64,000 nt of DNA from Ahaetulla prasina (GCF_028640845.1 NC_080546.1:56245409-56309408); one strand, 5' to 3'. Shown: positions 33,351 through 44,449, numbered from the stretch's first letter. Translations and numbers: made by a program. The notes: generated by a model not told the origin, from the letters alone.

Positions 33351-33902
33351 TGTTGTGACCCAGGTTCCTGGACCCGGACTCCTGGACTCGGATGATTCAG
33401 AAAGTGAGGGAGAAGACCTGGCCAGCCCTGCTTCTCTTGAGCCCTTTCCCTCCCTGGCACCCACTCAAAGGGAGGAGGAGGGGCCGGCAAAGCCTGATTC
33501 CCTGGAGCCTCCTTCTGATTTGGCAACGCCCCAAGAACAGTTTTGGAGTGATGCAAGATTACGCAGACGTGACCGGCGTGCGCAGCAGCGGAAGAGTTGG
33601 GACAAAGCCAAGTCATAATTGTCATGCAGTGACATCTGCAGAGACTATAATTAGGAGGCGGGACTTCCTGGTTTTTTGTCTTGGATGAAGTAATGAATTT
33701 GCGCGGGCAATCTGTATCAACGGAGGGAAGAATATATTCGTGAGTAATTCTGGCCTTATCTGTAATTTCCTTGTTATCTCCAGAAACTTGGCAGGCCCGT
33801 GGGTAGACGTAGCCAGGACATTTATATATATGTAAATAAATCAGAAAAGGAGGCCTCTGACTGACTCTTTGCTGGGAGTATTGGGGGAAGGGAAACAGAA
33901 CA
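33351..33902 (+). repeat. Sushi-type element 2, 5' LTR
   Basis: 552 bp, TGTTGTG to GAACA. Differs from the equally long 3' LTR at 7 positions counted by eye, 6 of them transitions. TATAATT at 33646, predicted RNA start at 33678, and an AATAAA near 33834. Confidence 0.95.
33646..33689 (+). promoter_or_regulatory. LTR core promoter and predicted RNA start
   Basis: TATAATT at 33646 and GTCTTGGATGAA at 33678-33689, 32 bases downstream. The 3' LTR copy of this 12-mer (37908-37919) is a perfect complement of the primer site 33904-33915; the 5' copy has two transitions. Confidence 0.65.
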
Positions 33903-33903
33903 T

Positions 33904-33915
33904 TTTGTCCAAGAC
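33904..33915 (+). promoter_or_regulatory. Self-complementary primer binding site
   Basis: TTTGTCCAAGAC, one base after the LTR, with no TGG start. It pairs over 12 bases with the predicted RNA 5' end of the 3' LTR version. Confidence 0.7.
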
Positions 33916-33941
33916 CCCGACTAAAACATCTTCTACCAAAG

Positions 33942-34905
33942 ATCGACCAGCAGCAGGTACAACAGCAGTTACAGCAGCTACAAGTGGCTAATCAACAGCT
34001 CCAGCAGCAAGTGGCTCACTTGGCAGGCCAACTTGCTGCCGGGAATGTGCCTGCAGCCCCCCCCGGCCTCCCACTCCTCCTCCTCGTCGCAAGTGCCCGA
34101 TAACCGTGCCGGATAAGTTTTCTGGGCAGCCTGAGATGTTCCCGACCTTCTTGGGACAGTGCCAGCTCTACATGGCTATGCGGCCAGAGGATTTCCCAGA
34201 CGACCGGGCTAAGATGGCTGTCATGATTAACCTTCTTTCCGGCTCGGCTGCTCGATGGGCCACACCCCTCTTGCTCCAGGATAGCCCCCTGCTGATGGAC
34301 CAACAGCATTTTTGGCAGCACCTGCACACCATGTACGAGGAACCAGTTCGAATGCTGATGGCAACCAGGCGCCTTAAGGAACTCTGTCAAGGGAAACGCC
34401 CCCTGCAGGAGTACATCGCTGAATTTCGTCTTTTGTGCCAGGACTCTGACTGGAATGATGCAGCGCTGGTGGACGCGTTCCAGGAGGGACTCTCAGAGGA
34501 ATTGCAAGATGAGCTGGCCCGGGTGGAGGCGCCACGGACCCTCGACAACTTGGTGCCCCTTTGTCTCCGACTCGATGCCCATCTGCAACGGCGACCATCC
34601 CGTCGCACCCCCTGGGACCCGCCGTCGACATCTGCACCCCCACTTCCTGCACCACCAGCACCCCGGGTCGCCCCACGTTTTGTAACCGCTGCGGAAGAGC
34701 CCATGGAGTTGGGAGCGGTCAGACCTCGCCTGACAGCCCAGGAGCGGATCCGAAGGCGCCAAGGGGGATTGTGCCTGTACTGTGGAGAGCCCAGCCACTT
34801 CGCCGCTTCTTGCCCCAGAAAGCGAAGTGGGGCACGCACGCCGGTCCCTGAATCACAACGTGACCAATCGGGAAACGGAGCAGGCCCGACCTCGGGGAAA
34901 CCCTA
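33942..34905 (+). pseudogene. Sushi-type Gag without start codon
   Basis: At the position of the element 1 start codon there is ATC (33942-33944). The coiled-coil stretch follows (DQQQVQQQLQQLQVANQQLQ), a frame change occurs in a C run near 34060, and then a long open capsid-like part (34106-34905): KFSGQPEMFPTFLGQCQLY, LLSGSAARWATPLLL, LQEYIAEFRLLCQDSDW and SEELQDEL. The zinc knuckle CLYCGEPSHFAASC (34772-34813) is intact (C-x2-C-x4-H-x4-C). The motif order matches mammalian PEG10/LDOC1/RTL Gag-derived proteins, which are known Sushi-class domestications. The Gag core here is open but has no visible initiator. Confidence 0.8.
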
Positions 34906-35009
34906 GGTCGGGCACGTACTAAGCCCCCACTGGACGTTGCAGAAGTAGACTCTGGGCCCCCTCGGCATCTGATTCTGGACACATGGATATGGTTGGGGAA
35001 CCAGTCGGA

Positions 35010-37848
35010 CGGGCTCCAGGCGCATGCGCTGGTGGACTCAGGGGCCACAACAAACTTTATGGACCAGGCCTTTGTGACCCAGTTTGCGGTCCCCGTGGTT
35101 CCGGTGGACCCTCCGATGTGGGTAGAGACAATTGATGGATGAGAACTGGTGTCCGGCCCCATTAAATTCGCTCCCACCGTTTTCCAGCACTTCATGAACG
35201 ACGTGTTCCGAGACATGTTGGATCGCTTTGTGGTTATCTACCTGCACGACATCCTGATTTACTCCCGGTCCAGGGAAAGCCACCTTCGACACGTCGGTCT
35301 GGTTCTGCAACGCTTGCGGGAGCAACAACTCAATGCGAAGCTGGAGAAATGCGTCTTCTTCCGGACTTCCATAGAATTCCTCGGGCATATCATCTCGCAC
35401 GAGGGCATAGCCATGGACCCATGTAAAGTAGAAGCTTTGTGTAGCTGGGAAGCCCCTCGTTGGGTGAAGGATGTTCAGCGCCTGCTGGGCTTCGCCAACT
35501 ACTACCGGACCTTCATCCCGGGCTTCGCCACACTGACGGCTCCACTTACCCAGCTCCTCAGGAAGAAGGTTGCGTTCCGGTGATGTCCCCCGCAGCAAGA
35601 AGCATTCACAGCCCTCAAGAAAGCCTTCGTCACGGAACCCATCCTGAGGCATCCCGACCCGCTCCGGCCTTTTGTGGTGGAAACGGACGCGTCCAATGTG
35701 GCTCTGGGAGCGGTGCTGCTACAGGCTCCGGCAGATGGCGGCACACTTTTCCCTGTGCTTACTACTCCCGGAAACTCAATCCTTCCGAGCATAACTACAC
35801 TATCTGGGGAAAAGTGTTGCTGGCTATCAAGGCTGCATTCGAGGCTTGGCGACACCATCTGGAGGGGCCCGACATCAGGTGGAGGTCCGAACGGACCATC
35901 GGAATCTCGAGCACCTCACCACAGCTCGGAAGTTGAACCAGCGGCAGATCCGGTGGTCGTTGTTTTTTTCCCGGTTCAACTTCCGCGTGACCTACATTCC
36001 CAGCGGTCACAACCGGAGGGCGGATGCCCTGTCCCGCAAGCCAGAGTACCTCTGCGCCAAGGACCCCCTTCCTCCATGGACAGTGCTGCCGGCAGAAGCC
36101 TTGGCCGCAGCACAGGAGCCAGTGGACTTGCGGGCCCAGGTGCGAGAGGCGCAGCGCCAGGACGCCTGGTCGCAGCAAAGGAGAGCAGAGGTGGGCCCCG
36201 CGTCTCCTTGGACCTTGGAGGAGGACTTACTCAAGTTTCGGGGGCGATTATATGTGCCCACAGGACCACTCCGAGCCCTCGTCATGACCCAGTGCCACGA
36301 CAACCCTGCAGCATGACATTTTGGGTTCTTCAAGACCCTCCACCTGGTGACACGGACCTTTTGGTGGCCCCGAGTGCGGCATGATATACATGCCTACGTG
36401 ACATCCTGCGTACCGTGCCGGCAAGCCAAGACCGCCACGGGGGCCCCTCCCGGGCTCATCCAGCCCTTGCCGACACCCGACAGACCCTGGGGGGCGATCT
36501 CTATGGACTTCCTGACAGACCTGCCGCCGTCCTCTGGGTTCACCACGATGCTGGTGGTGGTGGACATGCTCACCAAGATGGCACACTTCATCCCATGCCG
36601 CGGACTGCGCACAGCCGCAAAAACGGCCCGTCTCTTTCTGCAGCACATCTTCCGCCTCCATGGTCTACCAGACAGGGTGGTTTCGGACCGCGGAGTTCAG
36701 TTCACAGCCCGCTTCTGGAAGAGCCTGATGGCCGCGTTGGAGGTGCAGGTATGTCTGTCGTCATCGCACCATCCGGAGACCGACGGGGGTAGAAGAAGGT
36801 CATCGGTATACTGGAACAGTATCTCCGTTGCTTCATGAACCAGCAACAGGACAACTGGGCCGACTACCTGTCCCTGGCGGAGTTTGCTTTTAACAACTCT
36901 CAGCACACCTCTACTCAGATGACCCCGTTCTTTGCCAATGTGGGGTACCATCCGCGGCTCTTCCCTCTGGCACCACCGGACTCTCCTGTTCCCGAAACGC
37001 AGACCTTCCTGACGGAATTGCATGCGGTCCAACAGTTGGTACGTCAGCAGCTGAATCGGGCAAAGGAGGACTACAAACGGTCCGCCGACCGCTCCCGACG
37101 GGCAATGCCCCCGCTGGCAGTTGGAGACCGGGTGTGGCTCTCCACCAAACACCTCCCGTCCGACCACCCGGTAAAGAAGTTGGACCACCGATTCATCGGC
37201 CCGTTCCCTGTCGAGGCAGTCATCAACCCGGTAGCCTACCGACTGACCCTGCCACGATCCATGTGGATCCACCCCGTTTTTCACCAGTCCCTTCTGGTTC
37301 CTGAGGCCACACCGAGTCCCCTTCGGTGCCCAACAGCACCCGTCACTGTCGCCGAGGACGGATCGGAGGAATATGAAGTCCACAGCGTACGAGAATCCCG
37401 CTGGCTGAAGGGTCATTTCCAATATTTGATCGCATGGAAGGGATACGGGACTGATTTCTCCTGGGTAGATGCCTCCGACGTTCATGCCCCTGACCTGGTG
37501 CAGGCCTTCCATGAGCAGAAGCCAGCCCGACCGCATCCCGATCGTCAGCCCCGGGGGAAGGGCCCTGCGGTGAGGGATAGTGTTGTGACCCAGGCTCCTG
37601 GACCCGGACTCCTGGACTCGGATGATTCAGAAAGTGAGGGAGAAGACCTGGCCAGCCCTGCTTCTCTTGAGCCCTTTCCCTCCCTGGCACCCACTCAAAG
37701 GGAGGAGGAGGGGCCGGCAAAGCCTGATTCCCTGGAGCCTCCTTCTGATTTGGCAACGCCCCAAGAACAGTTTTGGAGTGATGCAAGATTACGCAGACGT
37801 GACCGGCATGCACAGCAGCGGAAGAGTTGGGACAAAGCCAAGTCATAA
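35010..37848 (+). pseudogene. Sushi-type Pol, RT-deleted, with chromodomain and LTR-encoded tail
   Basis: Protease site LVDSGATT at 35029-35052. The frame closes at TGA near 35140. The sequence then jumps to late RT (VFQHFMNDVFRDMLDRFVVI), so about 0.7 kb present in element 1 is missing. The catalytic box reads YLHD instead of YLDD. A TGG-to-TGA change stops the RT at 35581. RNase H starts [11 protein letters not shown] (35674). Integrase finger and core: stop at 36314, ISMDF, VVSDRGVQF and HHPETDGG, then a frame break. The last frame, 36835-37848, has the chromodomain (EEYEVHSVRESRW, QYLIAWKGYG, FSWVDASDV) and enters the LTR at 37581, ending WSDARLRRRDRHAQQ. Confidence 0.85.
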
Positions 37849-38132
37849 TTGTCATGCAGTGAAATCTGCAGAGACTATAATTAGGAGGCGGGACTTCCTG
37901 GTTTTTTGTCTTGGACAAAGTAATGAATTTGCGCGGGCAATCTGTATCAACGGAGGGAAGAATATATTCGTGAGTAATTCTGGCCTTATCTGTAATTTCC
38001 TTGTTATCTCCAGAAACTTGGCAGGCCTGTGGGTAGACGTAGCCAGGACATTTATATATATGTAAATAAATCAGAAAAGGAGGCCTCTGACTGACTCTTT
38101 GCTGGGAGTATTGGGGGAAGGGAAACAGAACA
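37581..38132 (+). repeat. Sushi-type element 2, 3' LTR
   Basis: 552 bp; the pol frame stays open from its first base to TAA at 37846-37848, 28 bases before the TATA-like box at 37876. Followed by AACGC. Confidence 0.95.
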
Positions 38133-38539
38133 AACGCGGTGCTCCCTCTATCAGCCACGCGGCCGCATTCTGGACTAACTGGAGCCTCCGGGTGCTCTTC
38201 AAGGGGAGCCCCATGTAGAGAGCATTGCAATAGTCCAGGTGGGAAATGACAAGGGCGTGAGTGACCATGCGTAAGGCGTCCCGGTCAAGGAAGGGGCGCA
38301 ACTGGCGAATCAGGTGAACCTGATAAAATGCTCCCCTGGCAACGGCTGTCAAGTGATCCTCCAAGGACAGCCGATCGTCCAGGAGAACGCCTAAGTTGCG
38401 CACTCCCTCCCTGGGGGTCAGTACTTCCTCCCCCACAGTCAGCGATGGTATAAGCTGACTGTACCGGGATGCCGGCACCCACAGCCACTCTGTCTTGGAA
38501 GGGTTGAGTCGGAGCCTGTTCCTCCCCACCAATTGTTAT
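38133..38539 (-). mobile_element. L2 LINE, 5' part of the split copy
   Basis: Minus strand reads NRLRLNPSKTEWLWV, VRNLGVLLDDRLSLEDH, VTHALVISHLDYCNALYMGL and QNAAAWLIEGAPR, which continues into CSHITPILRG at 33350. It is 5'-truncated at about 38539. Confidence 0.88.
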
Positions 38540-39160
38540 CTTGTTGGACCCTGGATTTGGCTTTCTCTGTGACAATGCCTGCTGTATGGAAAAGCATCCT
38601 TGGAATTTAAATGACCCTGACTTGTTAGCCTTTCACAAGGCCCTAAAGTCCAAATTCTGCTACTATTGGTGTGCTTTTCTATGATTGCTGTTGTTAGTTT
38701 AACATTGCCGTGGGTCGTATATTTATTTTTATTTTTATTTGTTTTTTAATCCTTGTACACTGCTGTTTAGGCCAGCAGTGTACTTAACCTACTTCACAGG
38801 GCATTAGGGAGTCCTAGATGCCATCATAAGTTCCTGAACTAAAAATAAGAATAGCAAAGCAAAAAATAAAAATACTGTAATTTGTTTTTGTTATTACAGT
38901 TGGTCACACAATCAGCCAGATGTTTACAGCAGATTTAGCATTTTTATCCATCCATTGAATCCTTCCCAAGCACCTGGGAGAAGCAGATATTGTCATTTCT
39001 ATTAGTATAGTTGCACAGTTGACCTTATAACTTGTTATTATTTGCAATGGTGTGGAAATATATTAGAAGTATAGCATTCTGTAGCCAACATTATCATGCT
39101 ACAGCCTATTGACAAATCATGTATGTCAGGAATGTATTATCATCTGTCTGAGATGAGATA
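38540..39160. other. Unassigned sequence
   Basis: Nothing supported. Confidence 0.45.
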
Positions 39161-39165
39161 CAGAT

Positions 39166-39337
39166 TGTTAAGTTCGGGAAGTAACGAGGCTGGAGACCAG
39201 GGTAGTGACAACAGCTCTTTAATATATGGTGGACCCAGCAGCCTGGCTGGGGAAAAACAACCCTTTATATACTGTTTAACCGGCGGCTTCAACCAACGTG
39301 CTTGTTTCCCGCCCAAAATATTTAAAGATACATAACA
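39166..39337 (-). repeat. Mag-type element B, 3' LTR
   Basis: 172 bp; lacks 7 bp (including a CCAAT-like word) present in the other LTR. The polypurine tract (minus strand, 39338-39354) adjoins it. Confidence 0.92.
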
Positions 39338-39354
39338 CTCCTCCCCTCCCAGAA
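39338..39354 (-). promoter_or_regulatory. Polypurine tract, Mag-type element B
   Basis: The minus strand reads TTCTGGGAGGGGAGGAG up to the 3' LTR. Confidence 0.8.
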
Positions 39355-39399
39355 AACACTTTACCACTATTTACATATTATTTACATGTTATTTTTCGT

Positions 39400-42330
39400 A
39401 GTCACGCATAAATAACCGTCTCCTAATTCTTTCGGACCCTGCGGTTCAGTCCTGGGTGGTGTTTGAGCTGGTCGGAGGGCTGTTTCTCCTCCAGCTCTTT
39501 CTCTAGCCATCCGGCCCTGGATTACTGCAGACTCTTTTCTTGGCCATCCGGCCTTGGATTACGAATTTTCCTGCTGTTTCCGCCGGGAACCTGATGGCGT
39601 CGCTGGACCTCCGGGACCTCAGCTAAGTCTTGCGCCTCCCGGGTTATGGTCAGCTGTGGGTTCAAATAAGGTGGTCATGATCTGTCTCATTAGCTCGGGT
39701 TGTTCAGCTATTCGTTTCCTTATCTGATCTATGTGGCGCCTCCATACTCGGTTGTCTTGTAACTCAACCAAGTATGACTTTGGACGGTTGCTTTTATGAT
39801 TTGCCCTGCGAGCCAACTTGGGCCGTCCCCATAGTTCGGGCCACTCGATCCTATCATTTCTCTCGTTTTTCTAGTTCCCCTTGTAACCCTCTGGTGTGTA
39901 ATGGGGATTCAAGCGGTCAAGTGGGCACGGGCTTCCGTCCCATCAATAATTCGGCTGGGCTTCTGCCTGTAGCAGTGCTTGGGGTTCTGTGCTGAGCGGC
40001 CAGAAAGAAATCTATCTTTGTTTGCCAGTCACCTGGCTTGAGCCTGGACAATGCCTCCTTAGCGCTCGGACGGAGAGCTCTGCAAAATTCGGCGCAGGGT
40101 GGAAAGGCGCAGAGAGGGCATGTCGGATGCCCTCCTCTGCCAAGTATTCCTCAAACTGGGCTGCCGTGGTGCGGGCCGTTGTCGGACACCAGAGTGTCAG
40201 GCAACCCGTGGGTTGCGAATAGGTGGCGCAGGGCTGCGATTACTGCCTCGGCTGTGGATTTCATGAGTATGATCTCCAACCATTTAGAATGCGTCGACAA
40301 CCACTAGGAAGGTTTGGCCGTGGAAAGGGCCAGCAAAATCAATGTGGATTCTTGACCAGGGCCCTTGGGGTTTTCCCATTCCTGACTGGGGCCGTTGGGG
40401 GTAGAGGTCTGGACTCTTGGCAAGCCTGGCATTTTACCCTCTCAGCAATCTCGTCCATGAGTGGCCACCACACGCTTCTAGCCCTTCATCCTTGATCCTG
40501 GGTGACCCTCGTGGAGGTCCAATACCTTTCCTTAATTATCGGGATTACCACGATCACCCCATAAGGCACCTTGAGCCGAGAGCTCATCACGTTTTTACAA
40601 ATTCCTTAAACCGTTGCGGCGCAGCGGCCACCCTCTTGTACCCAACCGGTACAGTCCTTAACATAATGTCGGTATGATGCCGAGCCACTTCCTGTGACTG
40701 GGCCAGAGTCAAGAGTCAATAAGCAGGATGGGCGTCCCGGAGTGGGGTCTTGATCGCCCTGGTAGTGGGCATCTTAGCGTCGCATGCCCACTTCTTTTCT
40801 GGTCGATGCTGCAGCTTGTAGAATAGCGGCTAGAAAATAGTCCATCGAGTCAATCGTGGCGAAAGTGCCACAGGCGTTGGTCGCCAGCCAGTATTCCTAA
40901 CAGCGGTCTGTGGTCAGTCACAATTTCAAAATCTCGCCCAAAACATATTCATGAAATTTTTCACCCTGACACAATTGCTAGCGCTATCTAACTGGCTATA
41001 GTTCCTCTCTGGGGAGGACATCGTTCTGGAGTAGAAGGCTATAGGGGCTTCTGTGCCGTTTGGAAGTCTGTGGCTGAGCAGCCCCGTAAGGGGAGGCATG
41101 CACCAGGGTAATGAGTGATACTGGATGAGCAGGCTATCGCTCGAGCAGGTTTTTACTGCTTGGCCCTACTTTCCGACTTTCCCAAGACCAAACAGTATTT
41201 TTCCCTAGAAGCTTATGCAGCGGTTCAGCAATTCGCTTTGTTTTTAAAAAGACCGCGTAAAATTCACTAGCCCAGGAATGCCTGTAGCTCTGCTTTGTTT
41301 TGGCGCTGGAGCCTTTCTGATTGCCTTGACCTTGCTCTCAGTGGGGTGAATTCCTTTCTTGTCTGGCCCAAGAATTCGGATTCTACCCCTATCTGGCATT
41401 TGTTCACTTTAACCTTTAGTCCGGCTGACGGAAACAGCTCACGCTCCCCAATTCCTCTTTGATATCAATACATCATCGAGTAGGAACTACCCTGGGAGCC
41501 CTTGCAGAATCGTTCCATTAATTTTGGAACAGCCCGGTGCCACACTCACCCCAAATTGTAATCGGGACTTGCCCCTGTGAGTTACAATCGTTTGGGCTTG
41601 GCTGTGTTGGCGTCTGGGCAGTTGTTGGTAGGCTTAGGCCAAGTCTAACTTTGCAAAGACTTGCCCTTGCCCCAAAGAGTGCAGCAAGTGTTGCACCACG
41701 GGAACTGGTAAGCGCTTTTCTGTAAGGCTTTGTTTAGCGTCGCCTTGTAGTCAGCAGATTCTAATTGACCCATCTGGTTTTACTGGGGTGACGATTGGTC
41801 TCCCACTTTGATCGACTGGCACCATGATTTATGAGCTTATCTAGCTCCTTGTCAATTTTGGTTTAAGGGCAAAGGACTCTCCTTGCCTTTAACCTAATAG
41901 CTACCTGGGGTCTAAGTTGAAGGAAATAGGGGTCCCCTTGTACTTGCCCAGGCAGTCCTTGAAGACATCTTGAACTCGTTCATGAGCATGTCTTTCAGGT
42001 TACAGTCACTTCTGTAGATGCCAGTCACTCCCATGCCCAGTGCACGAAACCAGTCTAGTCCCAACAAACTAGGCAGGGTCCCCTTGACGATCGTGATGGG
42101 CAGGGTCTTCTTGTGGTCCGTGCTCTCGGACAGAGGTGGTCCCTCGAACAGGGATTGATTCCCTTGGTAGTCGTGGACTGTGTTTGCAGGTGGCGCTTGC
42201 GACTGCGGCAGTGACCAAAGTGTCCCAGGACATGATGGTGATCGCTGACCCGTGTCCACCAGTCGGCGCACTCCTTCTATTTTGGGTTTGGTGAAGATCT
42301 TCTTCTCCACTCGGGTTGAGGACCTATGAC
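39400..42330 (-). pseudogene. Mag-type Pol, heavily frameshifted
   Basis: Readable pieces in order along the minus strand: protease end GTLPSLLGLDWFRALGMGV (about 42090-42030); RT region with no long frame (41900-41200); integrase core WSRIHIDFAGPFHGQ with FLVVVDA (about 40365-40290) and VSDNGP (about 40190-40175); integrase C-terminal RPKSYLVELQDNRVWRRHID (39740-39800). Nearly every motif is in a different frame from the last. Order and content match element A. Confidence 0.7.
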
Positions 42331-42369
42331 CACAGTCGTTTGGTTGAATCGCGCCTTTTTGTTTGAGCC

Positions 42370-43126
42370 AATCGCGGGTCGCCTTGCCGATCCAGCGCTC
42401 TGATTCGATTTGAATTTTCGGCGGGAAGGTTGGGAGCTCGACAGACTTGAGCTAGGTGCCCTTTCTTCTCGCCGACACGTCCTTAAACTTGCAGCGTTGG
42501 CGCTGGTGTTGACCTCTTCCGCATTCGTCCGGTCCTCTTTGCGTTTCTCGGTTCGCCCTTCCTCATCCTCACCGTCGGATTCGGTCTCTCTTCTTGGTGC
42601 ACGGGGTTGACTTTGTGCTCGCCTTTGGTGTGAGAGGCTTTTGCAGTGTCTCCGCGCTTGGGTGGACATTTCATGCTCTGGCTTTGTCCAGGGTGTTTGC
42701 CAGCGTCAGATTGCTTTTGATAGCAGCCGCCTCCATAAGCGCATGTCTCGGACCCCCTGATGAGTTGCTCAGCAGCACCTCGTCTGGGTCTCGGTACCCA
42801 CAGTCTTTGGAGGCTTTCCGCAGGCGGCCATGTAGTCGCCGATGGATTCGCCTCTGCCGCGCTCTCCAAATTCAAACCGCGCGTATTTGGGCGTTGGCGA
42901 AATGGTTTTTAGCAGGGTTTGCAGAGTTTGCCACGATACCGATTGTATTGGCTCTGCCAGGGCTTCCGATGTCGATGACCTCGGGACGCAGTGGCTCAAA
43001 AGTATGCCCTTTTGCGGTTGTCTGGAACTCCTTGCAGTTCGTTGGCTTCTAGAAAGCTTTCAAAGGTCATATCGTTCCCATTTCTCTTTAGCTGGGTCAA
43101 GCGGTGCGGGCGGTGTAACTGGCCAT
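42370..43126 (-). pseudogene. Mag-type Gag, frameshifted
   Basis: Start codon at 43126-43124 (minus), then ASYT and, after a frame change, PAKEKWERY as in element A. Downstream frames are short. The zinc-knuckle region around 42480-42400 is no longer readable. Confidence 0.6.
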
Positions 43127-43193
43127 CTCCGTTTCTGCCCTGTGTTTGCTGGGTTCGGTTCTTCCGTTCAGCTCTGGTTCTCCTTAGCCTCGA

Positions 43194-43211
43194 GATCCCA
43201 CCTTGTCGCCA
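43194..43211 (-). promoter_or_regulatory. Primer binding site, tRNA-Ser
   Basis: Minus strand TGGCGACAAGGTGGGATC, one base inside the 5' LTR; nearly the same as in element A apart from one substitution and one lost base. Confidence 0.8.
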
Positions 43212-43212
43212 G

Positions 43213-43386
43213 TGTTAAGTTCGGAAACGAGGCTGGAGACCAGGTAGTGACAACAGCTCTTTAATATATGGTGGACCCAGCAGCCTGGCTGGGGAAAAAC
43301 AACCCTTTATATACTGTTTAACCGGCGGCTTCAACCAATCAGCAACGTGCTTGTTTCCCGCCCAAAATATTTAAAGATACATAACA
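43213..43386 (-). repeat. Mag-type element B, 5' LTR
   Basis: 174 bp, ends TGTTATG and CTTAACA on the minus strand, with TATATAAA near 43316-43309. Confidence 0.92.
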
Positions 43387-43391
43387 CAGAT

Positions 43392-44449
43392 AATAAGAAA
43401 TATGTCATAATTGATAGATTTATACTATTCATAATTTTCTCTACCTACATGTGTGAAACTATAGCAAGAATAAATGAAATGCTTTAAAATTTTACATAAA
43501 TATTGCTTCTAGTTTTGGTGGAGACATTGTTGTAATTATGAGTATAACTGTTAATATTTACTTCAGTGCTAATTTGACTATACAATAATTAACTAATCAT
43601 TGCTGTAATTTACTATCTTACGTTTTGTTTGTGTGATAATCAATGATTTAATGCTTTTTTAACTACATTTATATGGTCATGCTAATGTTTTGAAATCCAA
43701 AACAATTACAATAACTAATTTTCACTGTATTTATCATTTAAAATGTTTAAAATGTGTTTTGTTTGATTATTGAACAGGAAAAATTTTGGAATATGCACTT
43801 CAGTTATTTCCCAGCAGACCAAACCAATATAGCCAATAACCTAGAACCATTTGCAAATTCCCTGCTGACTCATGATAAAATACTTTCCTCTGTACCTCTT
43901 ACCTTCTCACTGGCAGTACCTTTAAACGCCCCCCCCTTTCTATTCTTTAGAAATGCATTCCTTGCATTCTTTATCACAAAACAGAAGCTTAGAGCAGGTT
44001 ATTTATCTTTTGGGCTGAAGCTTCAGAAAGCCAGAAAACTGGAAACAATGGCTAATGATTTCACAAGCATTTTTCATAATCAGTCCATATATTCTATCAT
44101 GAAATATATATATTTCAATAGATCAGGAAAACATGAAATAACTTTGCTACTACAAGTCTTTCCATCCCTTGCATGTTGATATGAGTCGGAAAGACAATAA
44201 AAGCATAGTTTTATGAAGAACATGCAGAAAACAAGGCAAAACACATTATTGTACTGTGCTGGTAATGACAACCTTACAGATATATTTGAACATATTTTCT
44301 TATAAATATAATAGATAATAAACTAATTAATGAAATCATGATTTAATTAAATCTACAAGCTTAATTATATATTTTAGATTAAAATCTAACTTACAAAATG
44401 ATAAACATGACTTGTGTCATCAAGTCAGTACAGACTTTTTGCAACCACA
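43392..44449. other. Unassigned AT-rich sequence
   Basis: A 141-residue frame at 43754-44179 has no recognisable domain and is most likely chance. Nothing else supported. Confidence 0.45.

Larger units (their letters stand above)
33351..38132 (+). mobile_element. Gypsy LTR retrotransposon, Sushi-type chromovirus, element 2
   Basis: A 4.8-kb element with two 552-bp LTRs and TSD AACGC, inserted in an L2 LINE. It has the same gene order as element 1 but a different LTR. The internal ends just inside the 3' LTR are almost identical (GGGGAAGGGCCCTGCGGTGA). It lacks the RT fingers and part of the palm through an internal deletion, and has lost its gag start, so it is non-autonomous. Confidence 0.92.
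39161..43391 (-). mobile_element. Gypsy LTR retrotransposon, Mag-type, element B
   Basis: A 4.2-kb element (39166-43386) on the minus strand with TSD CAGAT (39161-39165 and 43387-43391). It has 172- and 174-bp LTRs unlike those of element A, but the same tRNA-Ser primer site and protein motifs. Its coding region is very heavily frameshifted. Confidence 0.9.

Noticed and set aside
33331..33618. Frame in the 5' LTR of Sushi-type element 2 as a separate gene
   Set aside because: It is the LTR copy of the pol tail and lies upstream of the predicted RNA start, so it has no promoter or start of its own.
43754..44179. 141-residue frame in AT-rich DNA
   Set aside because: No domain, no flanking gene signals; composition like random AT-rich translation.
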